Of a stretch of DNA of 64,000 nucleotides, positions 43,813 to 54,097 are shown piece after piece; positions within the stretch are counted from its first letter, which is position 1, and each line of letters starts with the position of its first letter. The stretch spans positions 1 through 64,000 of the forward strand of contig CAIJXT010000015.1 in NCBI GenBank assembly GCA_903824665.1. Direction: 5' to 3'. Under the pieces are notes generated by a model, which worked only from the letters and a program-made list of their open reading frames with translations, was not told the DNA's origin and did not search any database. This DNA comes from an uncultured Bacteroidota bacterium (GTDB taxonomy: Bacteria; Bacteroidota; Bacteroidia; Chitinophagales; Chitinophagaceae). The translations under genes and the position numbers were made by a program.

Positions 43813-44859
43813 TTATTTCATCGATATTGCTTTAGTAGTATCTGCGGCTGGTGCGCTTTTTTCTTCTGCCGGAGCTGCCGGAGCCGGATTGGCCGTTGCA
43901 TAATAGCTAGGTTGGCTCGCCATCCACTTGTCGTACTGTGCCTGAGTTTCTACAATTATAGTACCGCGCATTGCGTAGTGTCCTTTACCACACAACTGAT
44001 CGCAGGCTATCTCATAAACGAAGTTCGGATTCTTGGTGATCAGCTTCATTGAATCTGAAGTAATTGTAGGTATGAACCAAAGTGTTGTGGTGATACCAGG
44101 TACAGCATCCATTTTCATACGGAAGTGTGGCAAACCCACATCATGAATCACATCGCGTGAACCAATGATCAACTTTACCGGTTTGCCCACAACAACGTGC
44201 ATTTCGCCGTTCTGTGCAATGATATCGTCAGCATTGCGCGGATCGGCCCAATCAAGACCCAATACGTTGTTCGCATCGTTTATCTTACGGAAATCGCGCT
44301 TGCCCATGATGTTGTCTTTACCGGGATAGCGGATAAGCCAGTTGAATTGCTTTCCAACAATCTCAATTACGGTTGCTTCCTGTGGCGCGTCTGATGTTAC
44401 AGTATACCAGTTTTTAAGACCTATCGCTACAAGGATAGCCATTGCTATTGCAGGTATTGTTGTCCAGATCAACTCCAGTTTGTTGCTGTGTGCAAAAAAG
44501 AATGATGAGCGCTTCTCATTCGACTGATATTTGAAGCAGAACCAGAAAAGCACAGCCTGAGTAAGCAGGAACACGATACCAGTAACGATAGTAGTTACAT
44601 TAAACATCTGATCGTAAGCCACGCCGGTTTTACAGGCAGCTACAGGCAGCATCATATCCTTAAAATATACGTGGCATTCCCACAATCCCCACAATCCCAG
44701 TGGGAACATGGCCAGCAGCAATAGGGCTATAGCCCTGTTTACCTGGCCGTTTATTTTCTTTTCTCCACGCAGCACAGCAGCGTATTCACTCGCTTTCGCA
44801 ATCTGGTAGATGACTACAAAAACCAGGATGATCAATGATATCAATATAAATCCCGACAT
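43813..44859 (-). CDS. coxB: Cytochrome c oxidase subunit II
   Basis: A 348-aa membrane-anchored subunit that takes electrons from cytochrome c or complex III and passes them via CuA to subunit I. The N-terminus has two extra hydrophobic segments before the usual two helices (TTIVTGIVFLLTQAVLFWFC and LIWTTIPAIAMAILVAIGL). The CuA site is complete: an upstream His in HDVGLPHFRMKMD, and CDQLCGKGHYAM with two Cys, a His and a Met. There is no CXXCH, so no fused cytochrome c as in caa3 of some relatives. The C-terminal 35 residues are alanine/proline-rich. It lies between actF and coxA. Confidence 0.96.
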   Translation of the reverse strand: MSGFILISLIILVFVVIYQIAKASEYAAVLRGEKKINGQVNRAIALLLLAMFPLGLWGLWECHVYFKDMMLPVAACKTGVAYDQMFNVTTIVTGIVFLLTQAVLFWFCFKYQSNEKRSSFFFAHSNKLELIWTTIPAIAMAILVAIGLKNWYTVTSDAPQEATVIEIVGKQFNWLIRYPGKDNIMGKRDFRKINDANNVLGLDWADPRNADDIIAQNGEMHVVVGKPVKLIIGSRDVIHDVGLPHFRMKMDAVPGITTTLWFIPTITSDSMKLITKNPNFVYEIACDQLCGKGHYAMRGTIIVETQAQYDKWMASQPSYYATANPAPAAPAEEKSAPAADTTKAISMK

Positions 44860-44919
44860 GGTCGTTCAGCTTGTATTTACTAGTTAATGTTTAAATCCTT
44901 CTCTATTCTATGGTCAGTA

Positions 44920-46137
44920 CTATGCAATATGGATCGCTGTTTCTTTCAGCAGGATGTTGTTGTGCGGTACCAGCGACGATTTGGCAAGGGTACGAGATAC
45001 AGTGAACACCAGCAAACCTGCAAAACCCATAAATATTCCGATCTCATACCAGTTGATGTGCCACTCAGCGCCCAATGGACCCGGCATGATCATCTGGAAG
45101 TAGTCGAGCCAGTGACCAAAGATGATAACCATTGCCATAAACGTTACCGTAAAGTAGTTACGTTTACTTGGGCGTGCCATCAGAATCAGTATCGGCATGA
45201 TGAAGTTGATAATAAAGTTAGCATAGAAAATGATGCTGTAAGGCCCCTGCTGACGCAACTTGAAGTATACTGTTTCCTCGGGTATGTTAGCATACCATAT
45301 CAGCATGTACTGTGAGAACCACAGGTATGTCCAGAACACACTGAATGCGAACATGAACTTACCCAGATCGTGCATATGCTCAATAGTAACCAATCCGAGA
45401 TTGCCCTGATTTTTCAGATACACCACCCACAACAGGATAAGAGACATACCACTTACGAACGCACTAGCGAATGTGTACCAGCTAAACAGCGTAGAGAACC
45501 AGTGTGCCTGAATACTCATGATCCACAACCATGGAATGGTGCTCATCTGTGTAAGTGCATATACGAGCAGGAACAAACCAGACAAACGGAAAACTTTCCA
45601 GTAAATTTTAGTATCATTTTTAGGTGCTTTCTCCTGAGCGAGTGACATAGCCCTGAACTTCTGTCCGAAAAATGACCACAACCCGATGGTGATGAGGGTA
45701 AAGGCAACAAACATGCCTTTGTTCAAAAACGCAGATTTACCAAGCAATATCGCGTCGTTACCCGGTGTTACCCATGGGAAAATGGTATTGACACCGTGCG
45801 CATCTTTGAAAGTGAATACAATGGCGAAAAGCACTACAGTAGCTATGGAGCCAAATACCCATACATTGGCGCCAATTGCCTCAGGTACACGGCGGAATGC
45901 AACGATCCAAGCACCCTGTGCCAGCGACACGGCCGCCTGAATAAATATACTCACCGCTGTGATCAGGGTAAAGAATACACTATCATGAAGTAATACAGTC
46001 CAGAATCTTGCCCTGTCTGTATCAACATGGCTGGTAAGCAGTGCGGCAATACCCCCTATCAGTGTGAGTATGCCTACCGCTATCAGTGCGATACTGGTAT
46101 TTCTCAGTCGTGCGGGTATCTCAAAACGATCATTCAT
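44920..46137 (-). CDS. actF: Alternative complex III subunit ActF (NrfD-like membrane subunit)
   Basis: A 405-aa polytopic membrane protein of the NrfD-like kind, the second quinone-side subunit of alternative complex III. About ten membrane segments are visible, and the family segment LGVADITDG-like regions of true NrfD are absent; instead the ACIII form appears (GQKFRAMSLAQEKAPKND in a cytoplasmic loop, and FAFSVFWTYLWFSQYMLIWY in the helix pair). ActF pairs with ActC in the membrane and probably contributes to proton translocation. It follows actE by 61 bases and precedes coxB by 60 bases. Confidence 0.92.
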   Translation of the reverse strand: MNDRFEIPARLRNTSIALIAVGILTLIGGIAALLTSHVDTDRARFWTVLLHDSVFFTLITAVSIFIQAAVSLAQGAWIVAFRRVPEAIGANVWVFGSIATVVLFAIVFTFKDAHGVNTIFPWVTPGNDAILLGKSAFLNKGMFVAFTLITIGLWSFFGQKFRAMSLAQEKAPKNDTKIYWKVFRLSGLFLLVYALTQMSTIPWLWIMSIQAHWFSTLFSWYTFASAFVSGMSLILLWVVYLKNQGNLGLVTIEHMHDLGKFMFAFSVFWTYLWFSQYMLIWYANIPEETVYFKLRQQGPYSIIFYANFIINFIMPILILMARPSKRNYFTVTFMAMVIIFGHWLDYFQMIMPGPLGAEWHINWYEIGIFMGFAGLLVFTVSRTLAKSSLVPHNNILLKETAIHIA

Positions 46138-46198
46138 TGTTGCAACTTTTATTAAAATTCGTTTTATACTATTTCTGTTTCTTAACTATCCTTTATCC

Positions 46199-46873
46199 TT
46201 AGTGGTGTGCCGGTGCTGCTGCTTCGGGCGTTGCCGGTGCTGCAGTTTCTGCTGCTGCTACTGGTGCTGCTTCTGCAGTTGCACCATAAGTATAGGCGTC
46301 GCCGCCATTTTCAGACTGTATCTTCTTAATGTATGCAATCACCATCCAGCGCTGTTTGATATCGAGCTGTGCAGCATACGAGCCCATCATGTTCTTACCA
46401 AACTTGATAGCAGCATACATCTGTCCGGCAGGCATGTGCAGGTATTTGGCATCTTTCAGGTTAGCCGGCATGGATGCAAACTTACCGCTGTTGTACAGTG
46501 GTCCCTGTCCGTCCAGATTTGTACCATGGCAGATACCGCAATAAATATTGAACAGACGCTTGCCTTCTGCCAGATCAGCATCCTGAAAACGTAATGCTGT
46601 TGTCAGGTTCTTGTATGCTGTGGTATCACCTTCTGTAAGGTGATCCGGCATTTCGTGACCGCGGGCGATTGTACCTGCTACCGGCTTACGGCTTGTCTGG
46701 CCATCCTTAAAGTTAGGATTAGATGTATAAGCATCGTACGCCCGTGAATAAGTCATATCAGGCGCGTATATATGCCCCGGGGTTCGACGCATATCGCCGG
46801 AGTCGCAGGACATTAGACCTACCGTCAACGCCAGACTTGCTGCAACTATGCTTCTTATCTTATTCATATTCAA
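46199..46873 (-). CDS. actE: Alternative complex III subunit ActE (monoheme cytochrome c lipoprotein)
   Basis: A 224-aa protein with a lipoprotein signal (SLALTVGLMSC, Cys at the lipobox), and therefore anchored by lipid on the periplasmic side of the inner membrane. One heme site CGICHG and a distal Met in MPAGQMYAAIKFGKNMMG are seen. It collects electrons from ActA/ActB and may hand them to the CuA site of CoxB. The C-terminal tail is Ala/Pro-rich and ends in HH, as in the homologous subunits of relatives. Confidence 0.93.
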   Translation of the reverse strand: MNMNKIRSIVAASLALTVGLMSCDSGDMRRTPGHIYAPDMTYSRAYDAYTSNPNFKDGQTSRKPVAGTIARGHEMPDHLTEGDTTAYKNLTTALRFQDADLAEGKRLFNIYCGICHGTNLDGQGPLYNSGKFASMPANLKDAKYLHMPAGQMYAAIKFGKNMMGSYAAQLDIKQRWMVIAYIKKIQSENGGDAYTYGATAEAAPVAAAETAAPATPEAAAPAHH

Positions 46874-46970
46874 AGTCTGAATTCAATTGCTGCCTAAAAT
46901 CTAAATCAGAAAATAGAAAGCTGTTATGATTTAATACTAAAATACTCGTTTTTACAATTTCAGGTCGTTA

Positions 46971-47549
46971 TCAGGCATTCAGCGCCTCATATTCTTCCTT
47001 CTTATCCCAACGGCCATACCACCATCCCTCTTCAGCCATCTGCACAGATGTTTCTTTTGCACCGGTTCCCTTCAGGAACTTTACTACTTCTGCTTCAGGT
47101 GTATGATCGTTCAATTCAATAGCCATTACAAACAGGTCATCGCTCTGACGGGGGTGAAACACGTGTTTCTTAACACCCGGCATAATCTGGTTGAGGTAGC
47201 AGAAAGTGAGTGTCATACCCACCGCTGCAAACAGTACCGTAAGCTCGAAGGTGATTGGAACCCATGCTGGTAATGCGAAGTGTGGTTTGCCACCGTATAC
47301 TATCGGCCAGTCTGATGTAAATATCCAGGAGATAAATCCTACTGCCGTAGACGTACCGCAAATACCGTATATAAAACCGGCAATGTGCAGATCGGTTTCT
47401 TTGAGCCCCATCGCTGTGTCGAGGCCGTGTACCGCAAAGGGTGTATATACATCGTGCAGTTTGTAGCCGCTTTTACGCACTTTCTTTACCGCAGGAAATA
47501 ATACCGCCTCATCGTCATACGCTGCTACTGCAAATTTCTTTATAGCCAT
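46971..47549 (-). CDS. actD: Alternative complex III subunit ActD (DUF3341)
   Basis: A 192-aa inner-membrane protein of the DUF3341 family. Its N-terminal soluble part contains YDDEAVLFPAVKKVRKSGYK and the V-D-x-YTPFAVHGLD pattern. Two membrane helices follow (FIYGICGTSTAVGFISWIF and PITFELTVLFAAVGMTL), then a ferredoxin-fold tail (LFVMAIELNDHTPEAEVVKF). It is a structural subunit of alternative complex III, without cofactors. Its place between actC and actE is as in other complexes. Confidence 0.93.
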   Translation of the reverse strand: MAIKKFAVAAYDDEAVLFPAVKKVRKSGYKLHDVYTPFAVHGLDTAMGLKETDLHIAGFIYGICGTSTAVGFISWIFTSDWPIVYGGKPHFALPAWVPITFELTVLFAAVGMTLTFCYLNQIMPGVKKHVFHPRQSDDLFVMAIELNDHTPEAEVVKFLKGTGAKETSVQMAEEGWWYGRWDKKEEYEALNA

Positions 47550-47624
47550 TTTATCAAAAAATTCAAAAAAGTAAAAATCAAAATTTCAATTACTGCTTTA
47601 CACTTGCCTCAGCTCTGTTTCCGA

Positions 47625-49088
47625 TTAGTGGTGAGCTGCTTCTGCATGCTCTTCGTGATGCGCTGCTTCCTGCTCGTGTATAAACTCTTCTGCGCTCTGC
47701 TCTTCTATACGCTGCATATCACGCTTGTAGTTATCACCGGATGTTTTGAGTACAAACTTGATTTCCGCAACCGCAATTACAGGGAAGTACTTGGCGAAAA
47801 GGAAGTAGCAGGTAAAGAACAATCCGAATGTACCGAGGTAGAAACCGATCTCCGGCCACTCAGGGCTATAGTATGCCCAGCTGCCTGGTATCCAGTCGCG
47901 GTAAGTAGATGTAGCGATGATCACAAAACGCTCGAACCACATACCAATGTTTACCACGATAGACATAACGAATGTAAATGGAATGCTTCTGCGGAGTTTT
48001 TTAACCCAGAACAACTGCGGAGACACCACGTTACAGGTCATCATCGCCCAGTAGCTCCACCAGTATGGGCCCATGATACGCCATTTGAACGCAGCGATCT
48101 CGCCCCATGACTGGCTGTACCAGGACATAAACAATTCTGTCAGGTAGGCAACACCTACTATAGATCCTGTAAGTACGATGATCTTGTTCATCGCCTCAAG
48201 GTGACCAATAGTGATATATTCTTCCAGTTTCAGAATCTTACGGGTGATCACCAACAGTGTGTTCACCATCGCGAAGCCGGAGAATACCGCACCCGCAACG
48301 AAGTAAGGAGGGAAGATGGTAGTGTGCCAGCCCGGAATTACTGAAGTGGCGAAGTCAAAAGATACGATCGTGTGTACAGAAAGTACCAGTGGAGTAGAAA
48401 GACCTGCAAGTACCAGCGCGAGTGCTTCCATACGCTGCCAGTTCTTTGCAGTCCCGGTCCAACCGAAAGACGCAAAACCGTACAACATTCTGCGCAACTT
48501 TGTTTTGGCTCTGTCGCGGATGAGCGCAAAGTCAGGAACAAGACCAGAATACCAGAACAGCAATGATACAGTGAAGTAAGTAGAGATCGCGAATACGTCC
48601 CAAAGAAGTGGAGAATCGAAGTTGGGCCACAATGGTCCACGGCTGTTAGGCAGTGGCAGTACCCAGAAACCGTCCCATACACGACCCATGTGCCATATGG
48701 GGAACTGGCCCGCACACATTACCGCAAATATGGTCATCGCTTCTGCCGCGCGGTTTACACCCGTACGCCATCCCTGACGGAACAGCAGCAGGATTGCCGA
48801 AATCAGCGTACCGGCGTGACCGATACCGATCCACCATACGAAGTTGGTGATATCCCAACCCCAGCCGATGGTACGGTTAACACCCCAGGTACCCAAACCC
48901 CAATATACAGACCATGTAACGGAAAAAATCCCGAAACACAACAGTATAATAGAGAATATAAACCCTACGTACCACATGCGCCCCGGCTTGCGCTCAATAG
49001 GGCTGATGATGTCTTCCGACACCTGGTGATAGTTTTTGTTGCCATCTACTAATGGTTCCCTTACAAACGATTCGTACTTAATATGCAT
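47625..49088 (-). CDS. actC: Alternative complex III subunit ActC (NrfD-like quinol-binding subunit)
   Basis: A 487-aa integral membrane protein of the NrfD/PsrC type, the main menaquinol-binding subunit of alternative complex III. About ten helices are visible. The characteristic loop GWDITNFVWWIGIGHAGTLI and the cytoplasmic MRRMLYGFASFGWTG-like region are recognisable, and PGWHTTIFPPYFVAGAVFSG is the usual quinone-side segment. The C-terminus is His/Glu-rich (HEEHAEAAHH). It sits between actB and actD in canonical order. Confidence 0.95.
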   Translation of the reverse strand: MHIKYESFVREPLVDGNKNYHQVSEDIISPIERKPGRMWYVGFIFSIILLCFGIFSVTWSVYWGLGTWGVNRTIGWGWDITNFVWWIGIGHAGTLISAILLLFRQGWRTGVNRAAEAMTIFAVMCAGQFPIWHMGRVWDGFWVLPLPNSRGPLWPNFDSPLLWDVFAISTYFTVSLLFWYSGLVPDFALIRDRAKTKLRRMLYGFASFGWTGTAKNWQRMEALALVLAGLSTPLVLSVHTIVSFDFATSVIPGWHTTIFPPYFVAGAVFSGFAMVNTLLVITRKILKLEEYITIGHLEAMNKIIVLTGSIVGVAYLTELFMSWYSQSWGEIAAFKWRIMGPYWWSYWAMMTCNVVSPQLFWVKKLRRSIPFTFVMSIVVNIGMWFERFVIIATSTYRDWIPGSWAYYSPEWPEIGFYLGTFGLFFTCYFLFAKYFPVIAVAEIKFVLKTSGDNYKRDMQRIEEQSAEEFIHEQEAAHHEEHAEAAHH

Positions 49089-49194
49089 AGCACGTAATTA
49101 GTATTTTAAATATTTTAGCCAGTTAATGAAGGCTTTTGCACCTTTTGCTCACCCGCTGACCTTTTAACGCTGTCCTGCTTCTAATTTCCCTTTC

Positions 49195-52100
49195 TTAAAT
49201 ATGGTCTGTGTACATCACATCCTTTTTCTCATTGCCAGCTATTATCTCGCTCGTGTTACGGATCTTAGATAAGTAGTTGATATTAGGCAATGTGTGGATG
49301 TGCTCGAGTACATAGAACGTACGCTCCTGCTGTTCTTCCTTACGCAATTTATAGATCTCGCTTTCTTTATCATTCACGTTACCGAAAGTGATACTGTTTG
49401 ATGGGCAGCTCTGCTGGCAGGCGGTTTTTACTTCTCCGTCTATCAGTGGGCGACCTGCTTTCTTAGCGGTCAGCTTAGCTTCCTGCAGACGCTGAACACA
49501 GAAAGAGCATTTTTCCATTACACCACGGCTACGAACAGTAACATCGGGGTTCAGTACCATACGTGTAAGATCATCATTGATATCATCACGACGGCCATCT
49601 TCGAACAGGTTGTCAGCGAATGCATCTGCACCGTTCCAGTCCATCCAGTTGAAGTGACGTACTTTGTATGGACAGTTGTTAGCGCAGTACTTAGTACCGA
49701 TACAACGGTTGTAAGCCATCTGGTTAAGACCTTCTGTACTGTGGTTGGTAGCAGATACCGGACATACGTTTTCGCAAGGAGCGTTGTCGCAATGCTGGCA
49801 CAGCATAGGCTGGAACACAGTCTGAATGGTATCACCATCGTCCGGATTGCCGCTGAAATAACGGTCGATACGCAACCAGTGCATTTCATGACTTCTCAGC
49901 GCGTGGTATTTACCTACTACAGAGATGTTGTTTTCGGCCATACACCCGATAACGCATGCACCACAACCGGTACAGGTATTCAGGTCTATTGACATACCCC
50001 ATTTCAGCCCTTCATAAGGGTGGTTGGGGTAAAGGGTACCATGCTCACGGTATCCATCTTCCATTTCAGGGTTGGCGATATGCTCTCCCCCTTCGTGGTG
50101 TGCTTCTTTACCTTCTTCAATCCATGGCACCTGAGCGTAGTGACCTATTTCGCTGCCACGCTCTTTCTGCAATGCTTTTGGATCTTTTTTGAACTCTTCG
50201 AGTGTGAACTCATGCACCACAGGACGTGCTTCATAGCTGCTGTGGGTCTGCAATATAGCTACCTCGTATTGTTCTGCAGTCTTGGTAACGGTTACGGGAG
50301 AGAAATAATCTACAGTAAGTCCGTTATAAGCTGTGAAAGGATATGCATTCTTACCGCCCTTTGTGGCATCACTTGCAGCGGCACGGCCCACCATTTTATC
50401 GCGGCCATACCCTGTAGCTATTGCTACCACATCGTTGTGCATACCGGGCACTACGATCACGGGCATTGCTATTGTTACACCGTTAGCTCCTTTGATAGAT
50501 GCTACGCGTTTTTTTGTTTCAATTTCAGTAAATCCGGTCAGTTCCGCATCCAGTTCTTTTGCACGCTTTGGTGACACACACAGGTAGTTGTCCCACACAG
50601 CACGTGTTATCGGATCGGGCATTTCCAGCAGCCATGGGTTATTACTCCATGCACCACCGTGACCGATCGCTACTTTCTGGTATACTACGATTTCAACACC
50701 GGTACCCGCTTTCTTAGCCTGCACAGCTGCAATCGCCTCACCAATGTTGCCTGCAAACGCGAGGGCTCCATTAGCCATTTCACCGGCTGGCTCTATTACG
50801 CCATCCTGAAGTGCTTTATCGAAATTGGCCTGTCCGCTGAGGCGGGTAGTCCAGTATAGTTTCCAGTATTCTGCGTAAGTCTGGCCTGCATCCATCCACG
50901 CCATCAGCGAATCCTGAACGGCACGTGTCTTGAACAGTGGTGCAATACCAGGTTGCATGAGGGTGAAATAATTCGGCTTAGGTTCTGCATCACCCCAGCT
51001 TTCCAGGTAGTGGTGGTCAGGTATGATGTATTTGCACTTCTGAGCAGTTTCGTCCATACGCTCAGCAAAAGATACCGTTACAGGCACTTTAGACAGTGCT
51101 GCAACAAACTTTTTGCTGTCTACGTAATCGTATGCAGGGTTTACGCCGTGCATCATTATGGTACCTACCTGGCCGCTTTCCATTGCAGTTACCAGATCGG
51201 TCATGTCTTTGTCTACGCCCTGCCTGTAATTGCTGGTAGTAACCCAGTTTACAGTCACACCATTAGCACCGATTTTGTCGTTGATCGCATTGATCACGAT
51301 CTGAACGTGCACATCGTTGCTGCCACAAACCACCATGCCGTTTCCTTTTTTCAGGTCAGCGGCGGCTGCGGTAATCAGTTTATTGAGGTTTGCGCTTGCA
51401 AGCGATGGTGCTGTACCATTTACCACTGCATTGTACAGGGCAACGGCTACCAGACCCATCTCAGATGGACGGCATGTAGCACGGTCATCAGCAGCGGCTC
51501 CAGTAATAGTATGTATTGACTCTACCTGGTAGTGTTTTGACAATACCGGGTTTTTCGCACTGATCTTGCGACCGTGTGAATAGCCTTTTGAAAATTCAAC
51601 GGGAGACAACCATGTTCCGAGAAAATCAGCACCCAGACTTACAATAGTTGCTGCTTTGTCGAAATGGTAAGTAGGTAATGTACGCTTGCCGTAGCTGGCC
51701 TCGTTGGCCTGCAGCATTCCTGAGTAAGATATTGCATCATACACAACATGCTTTACGTTGGGGTACTTGGCTATGAACTGCGCTACTACTTCTGTTGTTG
51801 ATGGGCTCAGGATAGAACATGTGAGCAGGTATGCCTGCTTGCTAGCCAATCCTTCTTTTACCACGCGGTCTATTGCCTCGAAAGTTGCTTCTTTGCCATC
51901 TGCCATCGGATGACGCAGCCTTGCTTTGTCGTACAGGTTCAGTACTGATGCCTGCACCCTGGCCGATGTTCCGCCCTTGGTGATAGAAGACATCTCATTA
52001 CCTTCTACTTTGATAGGCCTGCCTTCCCTGGTCTTAATAACAATAGGGCAGAAATCACCGCCGTCTATAAACGTAGAAGCGTAATAGTTAGGAACGCCCG

Positions 52101-52353
52101 GTGTGATATCTTCCGGCTTTATAGCATAAGGTATAGCCTTACGAACGGGCATCTCACAGCTCGATACGATGGTTGCTGCCAACGTGCTGAAACCGAGGAA
52201 CTTCAGGAAGTCACGGCGGGGCGTATTAGCACCAAACACACTGTCGCTCAAGTCGAAAGGCAACTCTTCTTTAAACTCATGCTCCGCTACTTCGGTCTTT
52301 GTAGCGATGTTGCTGAGATCTTGCAGGTCCGACCAATATTGTTTTTGACTCAT
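49195..52353 (-). CDS. actB: Alternative complex III subunit ActB (molybdopterin-type/Fe-S fusion)
   Basis: A 1052-aa periplasmic subunit. A twin-arginine signal lies in NTPRRDFLKFLGFSTLAA (about 43-60). The first part (about 80-740) has the fold of molybdopterin oxidoreductases but lacks their cofactor, as is general for ActB. The second part (about 780-1000) is a ferredoxin-type domain with cluster motifs CTGCGACVIGC, CQHCDNAPCENVCP, CIGTKYCANNCP and CSFCVQRLQEA, i.e. three 4Fe-4S and one 3Fe-4S cluster. It carries electrons from quinol to the heme subunits. The two halves are fused in a single gene, as in other Bacteroidota. It overlaps no neighbour; actA ends 156 bases upstream. Confidence 0.96.
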   Translation of the reverse strand: MSQKQYWSDLQDLSNIATKTEVAEHEFKEELPFDLSDSVFGANTPRRDFLKFLGFSTLAATIVSSCEMPVRKAIPYAIKPEDITPGVPNYYASTFIDGGDFCPIVIKTREGRPIKVEGNEMSSITKGGTSARVQASVLNLYDKARLRHPMADGKEATFEAIDRVVKEGLASKQAYLLTCSILSPSTTEVVAQFIAKYPNVKHVVYDAISYSGMLQANEASYGKRTLPTYHFDKAATIVSLGADFLGTWLSPVEFSKGYSHGRKISAKNPVLSKHYQVESIHTITGAAADDRATCRPSEMGLVAVALYNAVVNGTAPSLASANLNKLITAAAADLKKGNGMVVCGSNDVHVQIVINAINDKIGANGVTVNWVTTSNYRQGVDKDMTDLVTAMESGQVGTIMMHGVNPAYDYVDSKKFVAALSKVPVTVSFAERMDETAQKCKYIIPDHHYLESWGDAEPKPNYFTLMQPGIAPLFKTRAVQDSLMAWMDAGQTYAEYWKLYWTTRLSGQANFDKALQDGVIEPAGEMANGALAFAGNIGEAIAAVQAKKAGTGVEIVVYQKVAIGHGGAWSNNPWLLEMPDPITRAVWDNYLCVSPKRAKELDAELTGFTEIETKKRVASIKGANGVTIAMPVIVVPGMHNDVVAIATGYGRDKMVGRAAASDATKGGKNAYPFTAYNGLTVDYFSPVTVTKTAEQYEVAILQTHSSYEARPVVHEFTLEEFKKDPKALQKERGSEIGHYAQVPWIEEGKEAHHEGGEHIANPEMEDGYREHGTLYPNHPYEGLKWGMSIDLNTCTGCGACVIGCMAENNISVVGKYHALRSHEMHWLRIDRYFSGNPDDGDTIQTVFQPMLCQHCDNAPCENVCPVSATNHSTEGLNQMAYNRCIGTKYCANNCPYKVRHFNWMDWNGADAFADNLFEDGRRDDINDDLTRMVLNPDVTVRSRGVMEKCSFCVQRLQEAKLTAKKAGRPLIDGEVKTACQQSCPSNSITFGNVNDKESEIYKLRKEEQQERTFYVLEHIHTLPNINYLSKIRNTSEIIAGNEKKDVMYTDHI

Positions 52354-52509
52354 AAAGGAAATTCAAAAAATTTATTTCAATTCCGGCTTACCGGATCAAA
52401 TTCTAAAAATGTAGAAAGTCTTTTGCAGTTAGTATCTGATGTTTACCAGCACTCCCGCCTTTTTCTTTCCGTTTATCATTCCCGGTACTAACCTATACCG
52501 GGCAGCTGC

Positions 52510-53778
52510 TTAGTAGTGACACTTCTGACACTCCATTCCACCCAATTCTGCTTCTGTAACCTTGGTACGCTTACCTGACTTCAGCTCTTCGTGATATCTT
52601 GTGAAAATGCTGTAGTAGTTGTTGTTGGTAAACTGTACTTCTGTCTGCCTGTGACAGTTGATACACCAGCCCATTGACAATGGAGCGAACTGGTACACTT
52701 CGTCCATCTCCTCGATGTTGCCGTGGCACTGCTGGCACTGAACCTGACCTACTTTCACGTGCTGTGCGTGGTTGAAATATACGTGGTCTGGCAGGTTGTG
52801 TATTTTAACCCACTGAATCGGAGTAGCGAGGATGTTTCCTTTTTCGTCGCGGTTGTAGTCTTTCTTAACCGGATCCCATCCTGCGTATTTGTACAGCAAC
52901 TGTATTTGCTCTGTACCATTTACTTCTTTGCCTTCAGCTGTTTTGAGCGGATGCTCTGCTGCTCCTGTGTACTCCTTGATCTGTTTGTGACAGTTCATAC
53001 ATACGTTGGATGAAGGTATCATTGCCTGACGGCTCTTCTCGGCACCTGCGTGGCAGTAAAGACAGTTGATCTGGTTGATACCTGCGTGGACTTTGTGAGA
53101 GTAGTAGAGTGGCTGCAGTGGCTGGTAGTTTTGCTGGCGGCCTTCATTCACTGCTCCGTTCACCAACCAGTAACCAGACAGTATGAAGATCAGGATAGCA
53201 GTAACAGCTATAACGAGTTTGCTGCGGTACAGCGGAATTTCTTTTTCGTTTGGTACACCGTCTTTTTCATTTGCAGAGCGGCGAAGACCGTGGTTTGCGC
53301 GCCACAGGATGACAACGAGCATAAGCAGCGACAGTGTGATCACAGTATACAGCCAGCCATTGCTGTCTGTAACGCCTGGCTGACCCTGAGCAGCACCGGC
53401 TGCACCACCACCCGGAGCGGCAGGAGCCTTGTACTCGTCCACATACTTCAGGATAGCGTCAATCTCCTCGTCGGTGAGACTTGGAAACGCCGTCATGGCG
53501 GTCTTGTTGTATTTGTTGAAGATGTCTACAGCGGTCTTGTCGCCTGCAGCAATCAGCGCAGCAGAGTTGCGAATCCACTTGTAGCCCCATTCCTTGCTCG
53601 GAAAGGTTTTATCAATATTCTGCAGCGCAGGCCCTGTTGATTCCTTCAGCGGATTATGGCATGAGGCGCAGTTTGACATAAACAGCGCTTTCCCATCCGG
53701 CGCGGCTATTGCGGTAAAATTGCATAAAAGCAAAACGGCAAAAAACGAGAATATGCTTCGGAGGCACGTTCTGAACAT
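52510..53778 (-). CDS. actA: Alternative complex III subunit ActA (multiheme cytochrome c with fused monoheme domain)
   Basis: A 422-aa protein from the ATG at 53778, which gives a signal peptide (FRTCLRSIFSFFAVLLLC). Residues 28-110 are a class I cytochrome c domain with CASCH. Two membrane helices follow (LYTVITLSLLMLVVILW and LVIAVTAILIFILSGYWLV). The C-terminal part has five hemes: CLYCH, CMNCH, CQQCH, CINCH and CQKCH. The usual ActA is the pentaheme part; the N-terminal monoheme domain makes six in total. It receives electrons from ActB. The longer frame to 53940 is rejected because it buries the signal peptide. Confidence 0.94.
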   Translation of the reverse strand: MFRTCLRSIFSFFAVLLLCNFTAIAAPDGKALFMSNCASCHNPLKESTGPALQNIDKTFPSKEWGYKWIRNSAALIAAGDKTAVDIFNKYNKTAMTAFPSLTDEEIDAILKYVDEYKAPAAPGGGAAGAAQGQPGVTDSNGWLYTVITLSLLMLVVILWRANHGLRRSANEKDGVPNEKEIPLYRSKLVIAVTAILIFILSGYWLVNGAVNEGRQQNYQPLQPLYYSHKVHAGINQINCLYCHAGAEKSRQAMIPSSNVCMNCHKQIKEYTGAAEHPLKTAEGKEVNGTEQIQLLYKYAGWDPVKKDYNRDEKGNILATPIQWVKIHNLPDHVYFNHAQHVKVGQVQCQQCHGNIEEMDEVYQFAPLSMGWCINCHRQTEVQFTNNNYYSIFTRYHEELKSGKRTKVTEAELGGMECQKCHY

Positions 53779-54097
53779 TGGCTTTAATGATTCTGGCACA
53801 GGAATAAATTTGAAAATTAACTTTCCTTTATATAAAAGCGAGGCAAAACTACAACACAATCCTTGAAATTTATACACATTTTGTAAAAAATGTTTTTCAG
53901 TACTGGCGCGGGTTTCAGCCGTTTTTTTGTTATAAAACAATTTATAATGTCATTTTTTTGTCAGGAAAAACGGGCTCTTTTATTCCCTTTGCTGCAACCT
54001 TTTTTTCCTGATTGTGAAAACGTTTACTGATTTTGGTCACGGGTTTTATGCCGTTTTATACATTTCTCCCCCTTTTGTCTCCCTCACATGCAACTTT
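53779..54097. promoter_or_regulatory. Upstream region of the act operon with candidate -7 box
   Basis: About 320 bases without a gene. On the minus strand, 53844-53851 reads TAGTTTTG (TAnnTTTG), 65 bases before the actA ATG, so it could start the 12-kb operon. No clear -33 element is seen. The rest is AT-rich and includes a T-rich stretch near 53998-54007 that could end the convergent SDR transcript. Confidence 0.4.
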
